The translations under genes and the position numbers were made by a program. From positions 1-30,099 of the forward strand of contig DIVL01000022.1 of the NCBI GenBank assembly GCA_002435825.1: DNA of 30,099 nt. The letters run 5' to 3'. Below, piece by piece: positions 11,441 through 18,993 of the stretch; the stretch's first letter is position 1, and every line of letters begins with the position of its first letter. The notes beneath the pieces were generated by a model. The model was not told the origin of the DNA, did not search any database, and saw only the letters and a program-made list of their open reading frames with translations. This DNA is from Anaerolineaceae bacterium UBA6133. GTDB lineage: Bacteria > Chloroflexota > Anaerolineae > Anaerolineales > Anaerolineaceae.

Positions 11441-11475
11441 GACAATCAGTTTAGATGACTGATTTTACCATTGTC
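11441..11475 (-). promoter_or_regulatory. FHA gene promoter with nested inverted repeat
   Basis: On the minus strand TGGTAAAAT is an extended -10 with TAAAAT at 11467-11462. The same stretch holds two nested inverted repeats: GACAAT (11441-11446) with ATTGTC (11470-11475), and AATCAGT (11444-11450) with ACTGATT (11458-11464). The inner palindrome covers the predicted start of transcription, which would suit a repressor site or a 5' hairpin. Confidence 0.45.
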
Positions 11476-11542
11476 TGGAAAAATTCGTTCAAAAAGTAGA
11501 AGCCATGCTTGTAAAGGAGGGTCAGAGAGGTTCAGAAAAGCG

Positions 11543-11571
11543 TTGACGCTGGCGAGGAATCCTGCTATTAT
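11543..11571 (+). promoter_or_regulatory. yvcK promoter, predicted leaderless start
   Basis: TTGACG (11543-11548), a 17-bp spacer and TATTAT (11566-11571), with TG at 11563-11564 making it an extended -10. Only seven bases separate the -10 from ATG 11579, so the mRNA should begin at the start codon. This also argues against the longer frame from ATG 11471, whose N-terminus would lie upstream of the promoter. Confidence 0.7.
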
Positions 11572-11578
11572 CAGATTA

Positions 11579-12913
11579 ATGAATACTCCTGCGAAGAAGG
11601 ACAACTGGCTAAAGAGGCTGATCACACGCATCAGGCACGAATTCCGATGGCTTGCGCCAGGAATGGGCTATAAACGCTGGCTGGTGTTGACCGTTATTGG
11701 TTCGATGCTGCTGGGACTTGGCGCGGCGGTGTTGATCTTGGATTACTATCGCAGCACCACGAATGAGGCCCTGGTACCCATCCTGGCAGTGCTCTCGCTC
11801 CGTTTTCTGGACAGACCGATTCGATTTTTGCTGTTTGGCGGCTTGGGGCTGGCGATGATCCTGATCGGGATTTGGGGAGCGAACCGGTCTTTGCTGCGCC
11901 CATTTGAAAAAAATGGCAAACCGATCTGGGATACGCTCAAGAATTACCGCCAGCGCGAAAAGGGCATTAAAGTCGTAGTAATTGGCGGCGGACATGGTCT
12001 GGCAGCCTTGCTGCGAGGCTTGAAGGAGTACACCCACAACATCACGGCAATCGTGACCGTCGCTGATGACGGTGGATCGTCGGGAGAACTGCGGCGTGAC
12101 CTGGGGGTGCTGCCGCCGGGAGACATCCGCAACTGCCTGTCAGCCCTCAGCAGTGATGAAGCGCTGCTTTCCCAGGTTTTTCAGTATCGCTTTACCGCCG
12201 GGGCTGGACTGGAAGGGCACTCCCTGGGAAACCTGTTTATCACAGCGCTCAGCGAAATCACTGGCAGCTTTGAAGAAGCAGTAGCAGAATCAGGTAGGGT
12301 TTTAGCGATATATGGGCAGGTGCTGCCTTCGACACTGAGCAACGTGCAGCTAATTGGGGAAGTGCAGGATCATGCGACCCAGGAGATTGTGGAAGTGAGG
12401 GGCGAAGCCGAGCTGACAGAGTATCCGGGCAAGATCCTGAAGGTCTGGCTCGACCCGGAAGAATCACCAGCCTATCCCCCGACTACTTCAGCCATCCTGG
12501 ACGCGGATTTGATTCTGATTGGTCCGGGCAGTTTGTATACCAGTTTGCTACCGAACCTGCTGGTTAGGGGGCTTTCAGATGCGATCCTGGCAAGCCGTGC
12601 GGAAGCTTACTATATCTGCAACATCGCCACCGAGCAAGGTGAAACCGATGGATTCAACGCGTCGGACCATGCCCGTGAGATTGACCGGCATATCTGCAAG
12701 CATTTGTTCAACCTGGCGATTTGTAACCGGAATTATCAAGGTGACCTGGGTGGAAGGGCAGAGTGGGTTCGGTTGGACGACGAGATGCGGCAGAACTACC
12801 GCGTTTATGAGGCGGACCTGGTGGATGATCTTTACCCCTGGAGGCACAGTTCCAGGAAGCTGGCGCGGGCAGTCATGAACTTGTATGAAGAACGTACAGG
12901 ACCTTTGAATTAA
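11579..12913 (+). CDS. yvcK: YvcK/CofD-like carbon-metabolism regulator, membrane-anchored
   Basis: The YvcK (gluconeogenesis factor) family binds UDP-sugars and is needed for growth on gluconeogenic carbon and for normal cell shape in Bacillus; it shares the fold of the CofD 2-phospho-L-lactate transferase. The family core starts near residue 130: VVVIGGGHGLAALLRGLK, then VADDGGSSGELRRD, PPGDIRNCLSALS, and later EGHSLGNL and LIGPGSLYTSLLPNLLV. Unlike the Bacillus protein, about 120 extra N-terminal residues hold a basic segment and two or three hydrophobic helices, so it is probably membrane-attached. The start at 11579 gives 444 residues and fits the promoter; an in-frame ATG at 11471 would add 36 residues of unlikely sequence. 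It is divergent from the FHA gene and precedes gap, which fits a role in carbon flow. Confidence 0.9.
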   Translation: MNTPAKKDNWLKRLITRIRHEFRWLAPGMGYKRWLVLTVIGSMLLGLGAAVLILDYYRSTTNEALVPILAVLSLRFLDRPIRFLLFGGLGLAMILIGIWGANRSLLRPFEKNGKPIWDTLKNYRQREKGIKVVVIGGGHGLAALLRGLKEYTHNITAIVTVADDGGSSGELRRDLGVLPPGDIRNCLSALSSDEALLSQVFQYRFTAGAGLEGHSLGNLFITALSEITGSFEEAVAESGRVLAIYGQVLPSTLSNVQLIGEVQDHATQEIVEVRGEAELTEYPGKILKVWLDPEESPAYPPTTSAILDADLILIGPGSLYTSLLPNLLVRGLSDAILASRAEAYYICNIATEQGETDGFNASDHAREIDRHICKHLFNLAICNRNYQGDLGGRAEWVRLDDEMRQNYRVYEADLVDDLYPWRHSSRKLARAVMNLYEERTGPLN

Positions 12914-13035
12914 AAGTGGTTTTTTGGGGAAATTAATCTCGTTGAGATGCTCTTAAGGTGCTGATCGCCGCCTCCTTGCTCTTTGAAAACTTGTGCTCTT
13001 GCGTAAAGTTAATGCGGAAGAGCCAATAAATCGGA

Positions 13036-13041
13036 TATAAT
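13036..13041 (+). promoter_or_regulatory. gap -10 element
   Basis: TATAAT at 13036-13041 lies 75 nt before the gap start; no clear -35 is seen. The 12914-13116 gap otherwise holds no gene and no obvious terminator for yvcK. Confidence 0.5.
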
Positions 13042-13116
13042 TCTATAAGTTAAGCATAAGCACTCTGGCAGTCATGCCAATTAAGAAGTAACCAAATTCA
13101 CTCAATCGGAGGATAT

Positions 13117-14166
13117 ATGAAAACAAAAGTAGCAATTAATGGTTTTGGCCGTATCGGACGTCAGGTTTTAAAGCGCCTCCTCGAAGACGCTTTGGACACC
13201 CTTGAAGTTGTTGCAATCAACGATCTCTTTGATCCGAAAACCAATGCCCACCTCTTCAAGTACGACTCAAACTACGGCATCTACAAGGGTGACGTTGTAG
13301 TCAATGAAGCTGGCAACCTGGTGATCGATGGCAAAGAAATCAAAGTCCTGGCCGAAAGAGACCCGGGCAACCTGCCCTGGAAAGATCTCGGCGTGGAAAT
13401 CGTTTTTGAATGCACCGGCATATTCACCACTGCCAAGAGTGAAGGTGGCAAGATTGGCGCGGATGCGCACATCGAGCGCGCTGGAGCGAAGAAAGTCATC
13501 ATCTCCGCACCTGCAAAGGGCGAAGATCTGACAATCGTCCTGGGCGTTAACGAAGATCAATACGACAATGAAAAGCACCACATCATTTCGAATGCTTCCT
13601 GCACCACCAACTGTCTCGCGCCTGCCGCCAAGATCGTGAATGACCGTTTTGGCATCATCGGTGGCGTTATGACCACAATCCACTCTTACACCAATGACCA
13701 GGTCATCCTGGATCAGGGGCACAAGAAGGAAATACGCCGCTCTCGCGCCGCCTGTCTGAACATCATCCCCACCACGACTGGCGCTGCCAAGGCTGTCGCC
13801 CTTGTTATCCCCGAGCTCAAGGGTAAGTTTGACGGTTACGCTTTGCGCGTTCCGACCCCAACCGTTTCGATTGTTGACTTTGTTGCCCTGGTTGAAAAAC
13901 CAACCACCAAGGAAGAACTGAATGCCGCTTTCACCGAGGCTTCCCAAGGCGCGATGAAAGGCATCCTGGGTGTGACCACCGGTGCTTACGATCAGCAGCT
14001 GGTTTCGAGCGACTTCAAGGGCGACGATCGCTCTTCCATTGTTGACCTTGATAAGAACATGGTCATGAATGGTAACATGGTGAAAGTTGTGACCTGGTAC
14101 GACAACGAATGGGGCTATAGCTGCCGCACTGTCGACCTGGGCAAGATGGTTGCAGAGAAACTCTAA
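13117..14166 (+). CDS. gap: Glyceraldehyde-3-phosphate dehydrogenase, type I
   Basis: The enzyme oxidises glyceraldehyde 3-phosphate to 1,3-bisphosphoglycerate with NAD+ in glycolysis and runs in reverse in gluconeogenesis. The NAD-binding Rossmann start is INGFGRIGRQ, and Asp36 in VVAINDLFD is typical of NAD rather than NADP preference. The catalytic Cys162 sits in SNASCTTNCLAP, with His189 in TTIHSYTNDQ as the general base. The C-terminal WYDNEWGYSCRTVDL signature is intact. Length (349 residues) is slightly above the usual 335, partly through GGKIGADAH around residue 110-118. GGAGG precedes the start by a good distance. pgk follows after a gap that contains a terminator-like hairpin. Confidence 0.97.
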   Translation: MKTKVAINGFGRIGRQVLKRLLEDALDTLEVVAINDLFDPKTNAHLFKYDSNYGIYKGDVVVNEAGNLVIDGKEIKVLAERDPGNLPWKDLGVEIVFECTGIFTTAKSEGGKIGADAHIERAGAKKVIISAPAKGEDLTIVLGVNEDQYDNEKHHIISNASCTTNCLAPAAKIVNDRFGIIGGVMTTIHSYTNDQVILDQGHKKEIRRSRAACLNIIPTTTGAAKAVALVIPELKGKFDGYALRVPTPTVSIVDFVALVEKPTTKEELNAAFTEASQGAMKGILGVTTGAYDQQLVSSDFKGDDRSSIVDLDKNMVMNGNMVKVVTWYDNEWGYSCRTVDLGKMVAEKL

Positions 14167-14191
14167 ACCTCAAGGTTTACTGAATAAATGG

Positions 14192-14232
14192 ATGCGCAGC
14201 ATTGTTTTAAGAGAACAGTGATGCGCATTTTT
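14192..14232 (+). terminator. Hairpin plus T5 between gap and pgk (leaky terminator or attenuator)
   Basis: ATGCGCAGCATTGTT (14192-14206) pairs with AACAGTGATGCGCAT (14214-14228) with one mismatch and one G-T pair, and five T residues follow (14228-14232). It ends six bases before the pgk ribosome binding site. No separate pgk promoter is evident, so it probably terminates only part of the gap transcripts or protects their 3' end. Confidence 0.65.
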
Positions 14233-14247
14233 CATAGAAGGAGAAAA

Positions 14248-15423
14248 ATGTCTGAAAAGAAAATAGTGACCGATCTGGATGTGGCAGGGAAGAAAGTTTT
14301 AGTACGGGTGGATTTTAATGTGCCGATTAAAGAAGGCAAAATCAAAGATGATACCCGAATCACTTCAGCCTTGCCCACGATAAATTATTTGCTCGAACAT
14401 GGAGCAGCAGTTATTTTGATGTCTCACCTGGGACGTCCCAAGGGTCAGGCCAATTTGGATTATTCGCTGAAACCAGTAGCGGATCACCTGGCTACTCTGA
14501 TTGATGCGCCAGTGAAGTTTGCGGAAGACTGCCGCGGAGAGGTTGCCAAAGCGGCTGCCGAGGCTTTGAAACCGGGCGAAGTTCTGTTGCTTGAGAACAC
14601 GCGCTTCTACGCCGGGGAAGAAAAGAACGATCCGCAAATGGCAGCCGATCTGGCATCGCTGGCGGATCTTTACGTGAATGACGCGTTTGGCACAGCGCAT
14701 CGCGCGCATGCCTCAACGTACGGCGCGGCGGAGCTGCTGCCTTCAGCGGCTGGCTTCCTGATGGAAAAGGAAATCAAATACCTGGGTGACGCGATTGCCA
14801 ACCCTGAGCGACCCTTTGTAGCCATCCTGGGCGGCGCCAAGATTTCCGACAAGATCGGCGTGATCGAGAACCTGCTCAAGAAAGCTGACAAGATCCTGAT
14901 CGGCGGCGGTATGGCGAACACCTTCCTGAAAGCGCTCGGTTATGAAATGGCAGATTCGCTTGTAGAAGCTGACGTGCTCGACACTGCCAAAGTACTGCTT
15001 GAGAAATCCGAAGGAAAATTGGTTTTGCCAGTGGATATGGTGCTCGGCGACGCGTTTGACGCGGAAGCAACACTGGAAACCCTGCCAGTGGGCGATGTGC
15101 CAGCCGGCTGGAGGATCCTGGATATTGGTCCAAAGACCGTGGAAGCTTTTGCAGCGGAAATTGCCAGCGCAGGCACAATCGTCTGGAATGGACCGATGGG
15201 CGTGTTCGAGTTCCCACGCTTTGCCGCGGGCACGTTCGCGGTAGCCCATAAAGTGGCTGAAAGCAATGCTGTAAGCATCATTGGCGGTGGGGATTCCGTT
15301 TCTGCCATCAATCAGTCCGGTCTGAGTGATCAGATCACGCACATCTCAACGGGTGGCGGCGCGTCTTTGGAAATGCTGGAAGGCATCGAACTGCCTGGGC
15401 TTGCCATCCTTTCAAACAAGTAA
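14248..15423 (+). CDS. pgk: Phosphoglycerate kinase
   Basis: PGK transfers phosphate from 1,3-bisphosphoglycerate to ADP, the first ATP-yielding step of glycolysis. The N-terminal substrate domain shows VLVRVDFNVP and the HLGRPKG motif, followed by ENTRFYAGEEKND and NDAFGTAHRAHAS; the C-terminal nucleotide domain shows GGAKISDKIGVIENLL, GGGMANTFLKA, WNGPMGVFE and GGGDSVSAI. The start at 14248 has AAGGAG at 14238-14243 and gives the usual 391 residues; an upstream in-frame ATG at 14188 would run through the gap-pgk hairpin and add 20 non-homologous residues. It is monocistronic or co-transcribed with gap, and ends at a strong terminator. Confidence 0.97.
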   Translation: MSEKKIVTDLDVAGKKVLVRVDFNVPIKEGKIKDDTRITSALPTINYLLEHGAAVILMSHLGRPKGQANLDYSLKPVADHLATLIDAPVKFAEDCRGEVAKAAAEALKPGEVLLLENTRFYAGEEKNDPQMAADLASLADLYVNDAFGTAHRAHASTYGAAELLPSAAGFLMEKEIKYLGDAIANPERPFVAILGGAKISDKIGVIENLLKKADKILIGGGMANTFLKALGYEMADSLVEADVLDTAKVLLEKSEGKLVLPVDMVLGDAFDAEATLETLPVGDVPAGWRILDIGPKTVEAFAAEIASAGTIVWNGPMGVFEFPRFAAGTFAVAHKVAESNAVSIIGGGDSVSAINQSGLSDQITHISTGGGASLEMLEGIELPGLAILSNK

Positions 15424-15439
15424 ATTCGACTAAAATTTG

Positions 15440-15468
15440 AGCCGCGACTGCAAATCGCGGCTTTTTTT
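15440..15468 (+). terminator. pgk terminator
   Basis: AGCCGCGA (15440-15447) and TCGCGGCT (15455-15462) form an 8-bp stem with a 7-nt loop, followed by seven T residues. It stands 16 nt after the pgk stop. Confidence 0.93.
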
Positions 15469-15510
15469 GTTATGCTTATAGGTGCTGCAGCCATTCTTTT
15501 TTGGGATTAG

Positions 15511-15519
15511 TGATAGAAT
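15511..15519 (+). promoter_or_regulatory. Promoter of the first NBR1-Ig lipoprotein
   Basis: TGATAGAAT is an extended -10 with TAGAAT at 15514-15519, about 65 nt before the start codon. No strong -35 is visible. Confidence 0.45.
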
Positions 15520-15583
15520 CGCAAAAAAGCATACCGATTCAGCGGCTTTAGTTTAGGCTGTAAAGTTATCGATGGAGAAAGAT

Positions 15584-16285
15584 ATGAGAAAGCTAAATAA
15601 AATGAAATGGATTATCCCGGGGCTTTTGAGCCTGAGCCTTGCGCTGGCTGCTTGTGCCCCTTCTCTTCCTCCCACTCCTTCAGAGGCGGAGATCGCGCAG
15701 CAGGTTGCAGCTACGCAGCAATCCAAGGCGACCCAGAACTCTGTGGAGACCCTGGTGGCATTAGTAACCGAAATGAGCAAACAACCCACCTGGACCCCTC
15801 AGCCTGCTTGTCCAGTCTGCCCGACGCAGGTGGTGGTAGTCCCAACCGCGCAAACGACTGCTGACCCGACTGATGGCGCCACTCAGCCAACAGCAGCAGC
15901 CCCTACTGAAGAAGCGGGCGCGAAATGTTTCCAGTTCGATTTCTTGGGTGATGTCAATTATCCCCCTGGTACGGTTATGAAACCAGGAACCAAATTTTCA
16001 AAGACCTGGACCGTAAAGAATACCGGTACCTGCACGTGGACCAGGGATTATGACCTGGTTTTGGCGGGTGGGGAAGCATTTGGCACCAACAAACGTGGTG
16101 ACATCCCTAAAGATGTGTTGCCGGGAGAGACGATTGACCTCACGATTTATGATATGGTCGCGCCGATGACTGAGGGCACCTACTACAGCTACTGGATGAT
16201 TATGGCTCCAGACGGTGCGCGCATAGGCTATGGACCAGGGCAGCAGTGGGGGCTTGGCATCCAATTGATCGTTTCGAACGAATAA
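15584..16285 (+). CDS. Lipoprotein with NBR1-type Ig domain (shorter paralogue)
   Basis: The protein begins with basic residues, a hydrophobic stretch and the lipobox LAAC (Cys24 from this start), so it should be lipid-anchored outside the membrane after signal peptidase II cleavage. A Thr/Pro/Gln-rich linker with a paired-Cys segment (CPVCPTQ) follows to about residue 110. Residues about 113-232 form an NBR1/ILRUN-like Ig domain: KPGTKFSKTWTVKNTGTCTW, LPGETIDLTI and GTYYSYWMI...GYGPGQQWG. The start at 15584 is chosen because GGAG at 15574-15577 is well spaced; an ATG at 15572 has no ribosome binding site. Function is unknown. The domain is generally protein-binding. It has its own promoter and terminator. 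Confidence 0.85.
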   Translation: MRKLNKMKWIIPGLLSLSLALAACAPSLPPTPSEAEIAQQVAATQQSKATQNSVETLVALVTEMSKQPTWTPQPACPVCPTQVVVVPTAQTTADPTDGATQPTAAAPTEEAGAKCFQFDFLGDVNYPPGTVMKPGTKFSKTWTVKNTGTCTWTRDYDLVLAGGEAFGTNKRGDIPKDVLPGETIDLTIYDMVAPMTEGTYYSYWMIMAPDGARIGYGPGQQWGLGIQLIVSNE

Positions 16286-16291
16286 GCAAGA

Positions 16292-16324
16292 CACAGCCGC
16301 CCTTCGGGGCGGTTGTGCTATTTT
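16292..16324 (+). terminator. Terminator after the first lipoprotein gene
   Basis: CACAGCCGCCC (16292-16302) and GGGCGGTTGTG (16307-16317) pair over 11 bp with one G-T pair around a TTCG tetraloop, followed by CTATTTTG. It is six bases after the stop. Confidence 0.9.
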
Positions 16325-16340
16325 GTGGAACTTTCTAAAC

Positions 16341-16370
16341 TTGATAAACGTCTATGCAATGAGGTATTTC
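16341..16370 (+). promoter_or_regulatory. Weak promoter of the second lipoprotein
   Basis: TTGATA (16341-16346) and TATTTC (16365-16370) are separated by 18 bp. The -10 is poor, but a promoter is expected here because a strong terminator precedes. GGAG at 16381-16384 is the ribosome binding site. Confidence 0.35.
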
Positions 16371-16391
16371 TGGCTAATAAGGAGTTAGAAA

Positions 16392-17645
16392 ATGAAAAGC
16401 AAAATCTCTAGAAATCCACTTTGGATGTTTTCCGGTTTAATTATGCTGGCATTGAGTATAGTTTTAGCAGCATGTGGTAATTCCGGCTCACCTACTCCCA
16501 CGGGAGATCCTATTGAACAAGCGATGCAAACCCTGCAGGCACAAGCCACGCAGCAATATTTCCAAACGGTCGTAGCTCAATTATCGGCAACGCCGCCAAT
16601 GATTGAGAACACCCCGACACTCAATCCCACCAACATTAATCAGGTACCGGTGGAATCGACTCCAACTACAGAGGCGCCTACGGCAACCGCAACACAAATC
16701 CCACCCACGGCTACCCAACCTGCCCCCACTGCGATTCCGCCTACACCTACACGAATCCCACCAACAGCTACGCCTATTCCGTGCTACCAGGTGAAGTTTG
16801 TCCAGGATATTACCATCCCGGATGGAACAAAAATTGTTGCTGGGAATACCTTCACAAAAACCTGGCGCATTCGCAACAGCGGTTCCTGCACCTGGGATAC
16901 CCGCTTTGATGTCGCTTTTGTGGATGGCACGCAGATGACCTCTGGTAAGGTCTGGGACCTGACAAAAGAAGTGAAGTCGGGTGAGACTGTGGACATTTCG
17001 ATCAATATGACTGCCCCGGCGACTGTTGGCTCCTACCAGGCAAACTTCCAGATGGTCAACCCTAACGGTGTGCGCTTTGGCACTGGTCCTGACAGCAAAG
17101 GTTCTTTCTGGGTGAAGATCCAGGTGGTTGACGGCAAGGGCATGGTATACAACTTTGCCGATAATGCCTGTGACGCACGCTGGTCTACCAGCAAAACCAA
17201 TCCATTAGGCTGCCCAGGCAAAGAAACGGATATCAGTAAAGGCTATGTTCTGACCAAGGATAAACCCCGTCGCGAGGATGGCGGTCTGGAAAACGAAATT
17301 GGTCTGATCACGCGACCGAATGATGCGGGCGATGGCTACATCCAGGGTATTTATCCCGCCTTCACGGTGAAGGATGGCGATCAATTCCGCGCGACAATTC
17401 AGTGCGAGGCAAACAGCCCCAAGTGCAGCCTGAAGTTTGAGCTTTACTATCGCGTCGGAGATGGCAGTTTCGTTGAATTGGGCGAATGGTATGAGATCTA
17501 CGACCAATTGTGGAACCCGGTGGAGATCGACCTTTCCTCGCTTGCTGGTCAGAACGTGCAGTTCTCGCTGGTTGTATGGAACGAAGGCACATCCCAGGAT
17601 AATCGCGGATTGTGGCTCAATCCAATGATCTACCGCACCAAGTAA
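16392..17645 (+). CDS. Lipoprotein with NBR1-type Ig domain and C-terminal beta domain
   Basis: A paralogue of the preceding gene with one more domain. The signal sequence ends in the lipobox LAAC (Cys28), then comes a long Thr/Pro-rich linker (about residues 32-132) with repeated PTATQ-like units, typical of a spacer holding a domain away from the membrane. The Ig domain (about 133-248) shows GTKIVAGNTFTKTWRIRNSG, SCTWDTRFD and SGETVDISINM. Residues about 250-417 look like a beta-sandwich, with GDQFRATIQCEANSPKCSLKFE and a Cys pair, and could bind ligand or carbohydrate; that is inference. Cytoplasmic targets are ruled out by the lipobox. Operonic partners are absent. Function is not known. 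Confidence 0.85.
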   Translation: MKSKISRNPLWMFSGLIMLALSIVLAACGNSGSPTPTGDPIEQAMQTLQAQATQQYFQTVVAQLSATPPMIENTPTLNPTNINQVPVESTPTTEAPTATATQIPPTATQPAPTAIPPTPTRIPPTATPIPCYQVKFVQDITIPDGTKIVAGNTFTKTWRIRNSGSCTWDTRFDVAFVDGTQMTSGKVWDLTKEVKSGETVDISINMTAPATVGSYQANFQMVNPNGVRFGTGPDSKGSFWVKIQVVDGKGMVYNFADNACDARWSTSKTNPLGCPGKETDISKGYVLTKDKPRREDGGLENEIGLITRPNDAGDGYIQGIYPAFTVKDGDQFRATIQCEANSPKCSLKFELYYRVGDGSFVELGEWYEIYDQLWNPVEIDLSSLAGQNVQFSLVVWNEGTSQDNRGLWLNPMIYRTK

Positions 17646-17665
17646 TTCGCGTAAGTTGCAGGTTA

Positions 17666-17698
17666 AGGCTGACTGGATAATTCGGTCAGCCTTTTTTT
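17666..17698 (+). terminator. Terminator after the second lipoprotein gene
   Basis: AGGCTGAC (17666-17673) and GTCAGCCT (17685-17692) form an 8-bp stem followed by seven T residues. Confidence 0.92.
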
Positions 17699-17742
17699 GT
17701 GGATGAATGGTCAAATTCCGAACAGCTTGATGATAGTTTTTT

Positions 17743-17850
17743 GTAGGCCGGCTTCCTCGGCCTGCCCCGGGGTTCTTTCCTCCAGGGTTGAAGCCGGCTT
17801 TGGTTTGTGTTGATGGAGCCGGATTGAACTGCGCAATCCGGCCTACGAAA
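17743..17850. repeat. REP-like repeat, module 1, copy B
   Basis: It opens with GTAGGCCGGCTTCC and closes with AATCCGGCCTACGAAAA, the same ends as at 382-466, with a nested GAAGCCGGCTT in the middle. The interior is diverged, showing an older or mobile repeat rather than a recent duplication. Confidence 0.75.
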
Positions 17851-17877
17851 AGATTTCTACGCTACAGGCAATGATTC

Positions 17878-17938
17878 GTAGGGTGGGTAGGCGTCACGTT
17901 ACTTTCACTAATCCAAGTCTCTTTATAGCCTACCCACC
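17878..17938. repeat. REP-like repeat, module 2, copy B
   Basis: GTAGGGTGGGTAGGCGTCAC (17878-17897) and GCCTACCCACC (17928-17938) can pair and match the first half of module 2 at 512-572. The outer right arm seen in copy A is not recognisable here. No gene lies in 17646-18067. Confidence 0.72.
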
Positions 17939-18003
17939 GAATGATGTCTTTATTCTCATTAACGCCCACTTATCCAACCCTGCTTTTTTGTTCGGAATAA
18001 TGG

Positions 18004-18032
18004 TTAGAATCACAACGGCTTGATGATAAAAT
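18004..18032 (+). promoter_or_regulatory. tpiA promoter
   Basis: TTAGAA (18004-18009), a 17-bp spacer and TAAAAT (18027-18032) preceded by TG, an extended -10. The leader is about 30 nt. Confidence 0.5.
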
Positions 18033-18067
18033 AGGAAGTAACTAACAGCAAAGGATGGTAAGGAACA

Positions 18068-18823
18068 ATGAGAAAACCAATGGTTGCCGGAAATTGGAAG
18101 ATGAACAAGGGCTTGTATGAGACCCGCGATCTGATCCGTGAGATGTATCCTGTTTTACACGCAGTTGAGGATGTGGAAATTGTGGTTTGCCCGCCCTTTG
18201 TCGGGCTGGGCGTCGCCAAACGCGAGGTGGACGAATCGACCATCAAGCTTGGCGCGCAGAACATCCACTGGGCAGACTCGGGCGCTTTTACCGGGGAAAT
18301 TTCCCCGACCATGCTGAAAGAGCTGTGCGAGTATGTCATTTTGGGGCACTCAGAGCGGCGCGCCATGTTTGGCGAGACGGATGAATCTGTTAACAAGAAA
18401 GTTTTGTCGGCATTGGCACACGGGCTGAAACCGATTGTATGCGTGGGCGAGACTTTGGAGGAAAACCAGAGTGGCATTACCGCCGAGGTGGTTAGCCGTC
18501 AGGTGCGGGCAGGCCTGGAAGGGCTAAACCAGGAGCAGGCGGAGCAAGTGGTGATCGCCTATGAGCCCGTCTGGGCGATAGGCACCGGTTTGGCAGCCAC
18601 CCCTGAAGGCGCGAACGCTGTGCACAAGGATGTGATCCGCCCGATCCTGCGCGAGATGTTTGGCGAGGAAATCGGAGACGGCATGCGCATTCTTTACGGC
18701 GGCTCGGTGAATCCCGGCAACGCCGCAGAGCTGTTTGGTCAATCCGATATCGACGGCGGCTTGATTGGCGGAGCGAGCCTGAAAGCTGAGTCTTTTATTG
18801 CGCTTGTCAAAGCCGCGATGTAA
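18068..18823 (+). CDS. tpiA: Triosephosphate isomerase
   Basis: The enzyme interconverts dihydroxyacetone phosphate and glyceraldehyde 3-phosphate. The 251 residues form one TIM barrel. Active-site residues are visible: Asn9 and Lys11 in AGNWKMNK, His94 in ILGHSERR, and Glu166 in YEPVWAIGTG. The phosphate-binding segments YGGSVNPGNA and GGLIGGASL are intact. The ATG follows AAGGA-like sequence (AAGGATGGTAAGGA). It has its own promoter and terminator, so it is linked with gap and pgk by position but not in one transcript. Confidence 0.97.
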   Translation: MRKPMVAGNWKMNKGLYETRDLIREMYPVLHAVEDVEIVVCPPFVGLGVAKREVDESTIKLGAQNIHWADSGAFTGEISPTMLKELCEYVILGHSERRAMFGETDESVNKKVLSALAHGLKPIVCVGETLEENQSGITAEVVSRQVRAGLEGLNQEQAEQVVIAYEPVWAIGTGLAATPEGANAVHKDVIRPILREMFGEEIGDGMRILYGGSVNPGNAAELFGQSDIDGGLIGGASLKAESFIALVKAAM

Positions 18824-18840
18824 AGTTATTGCAGAGTATA

Positions 18841-18866
18841 AAGCCGGGTGAAAGCCCGGTTTTTTT
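18841..18866 (+). terminator. tpiA terminator
   Basis: AAGCCGGG (18841-18848) and CCCGGTTT (18855-18862) pair around a 6-nt loop and run into a T-tract. Confidence 0.9.
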
Positions 18867-18917
18867 ATCCAGAGTGCGCTCAAGGCATGCGAAGGGCAGA
18901 AAGGTATTAAAATGCAC

Positions 18918-18974
18918 TTGACAAAATTAGTTCAACTTAGTATACTTATTTTACAAGTTAAACTTGTCATACTT
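18918..18974 (+). promoter_or_regulatory. Strong promoter and operator of the AbrB/ABC operon
   Basis: TTGACA (18918-18923), a 17-bp spacer and TATACT (18941-18946) make a near-consensus sigma-70 promoter. ACAAGTTAAACTTGT (18953-18967) is a perfect palindrome with 7-bp arms at the predicted transcription start, and AGTATACT (18939-18946) is a palindrome over the -10. The tetramer ACTT occurs at 18935, 18944, 18962 and 18971, that is at steps of 9, 18 and 9 bp. A repressor, perhaps the encoded AbrB-like protein, could bind here. Confidence 0.75.
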
Positions 18975-18993
18975 TTCGAACGGAGAATTTAAA

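Noticed and set aside
11471..11578. N-terminal extension of YvcK from ATG 11471
   Set aside because: A strong promoter lies inside it (11543-11571), and the extra 36 residues look random.
13267..13947. Minus-strand open frame of 226 codons inside gap
   Set aside because: Fully antisense to GAPDH, whose motifs are intact. No independent support.
14188..14247. N-terminal extension of PGK from ATG 14188
   Set aside because: It runs through the gap-pgk hairpin; AAGGAG sits right before ATG 14248, which gives the normal PGK start.
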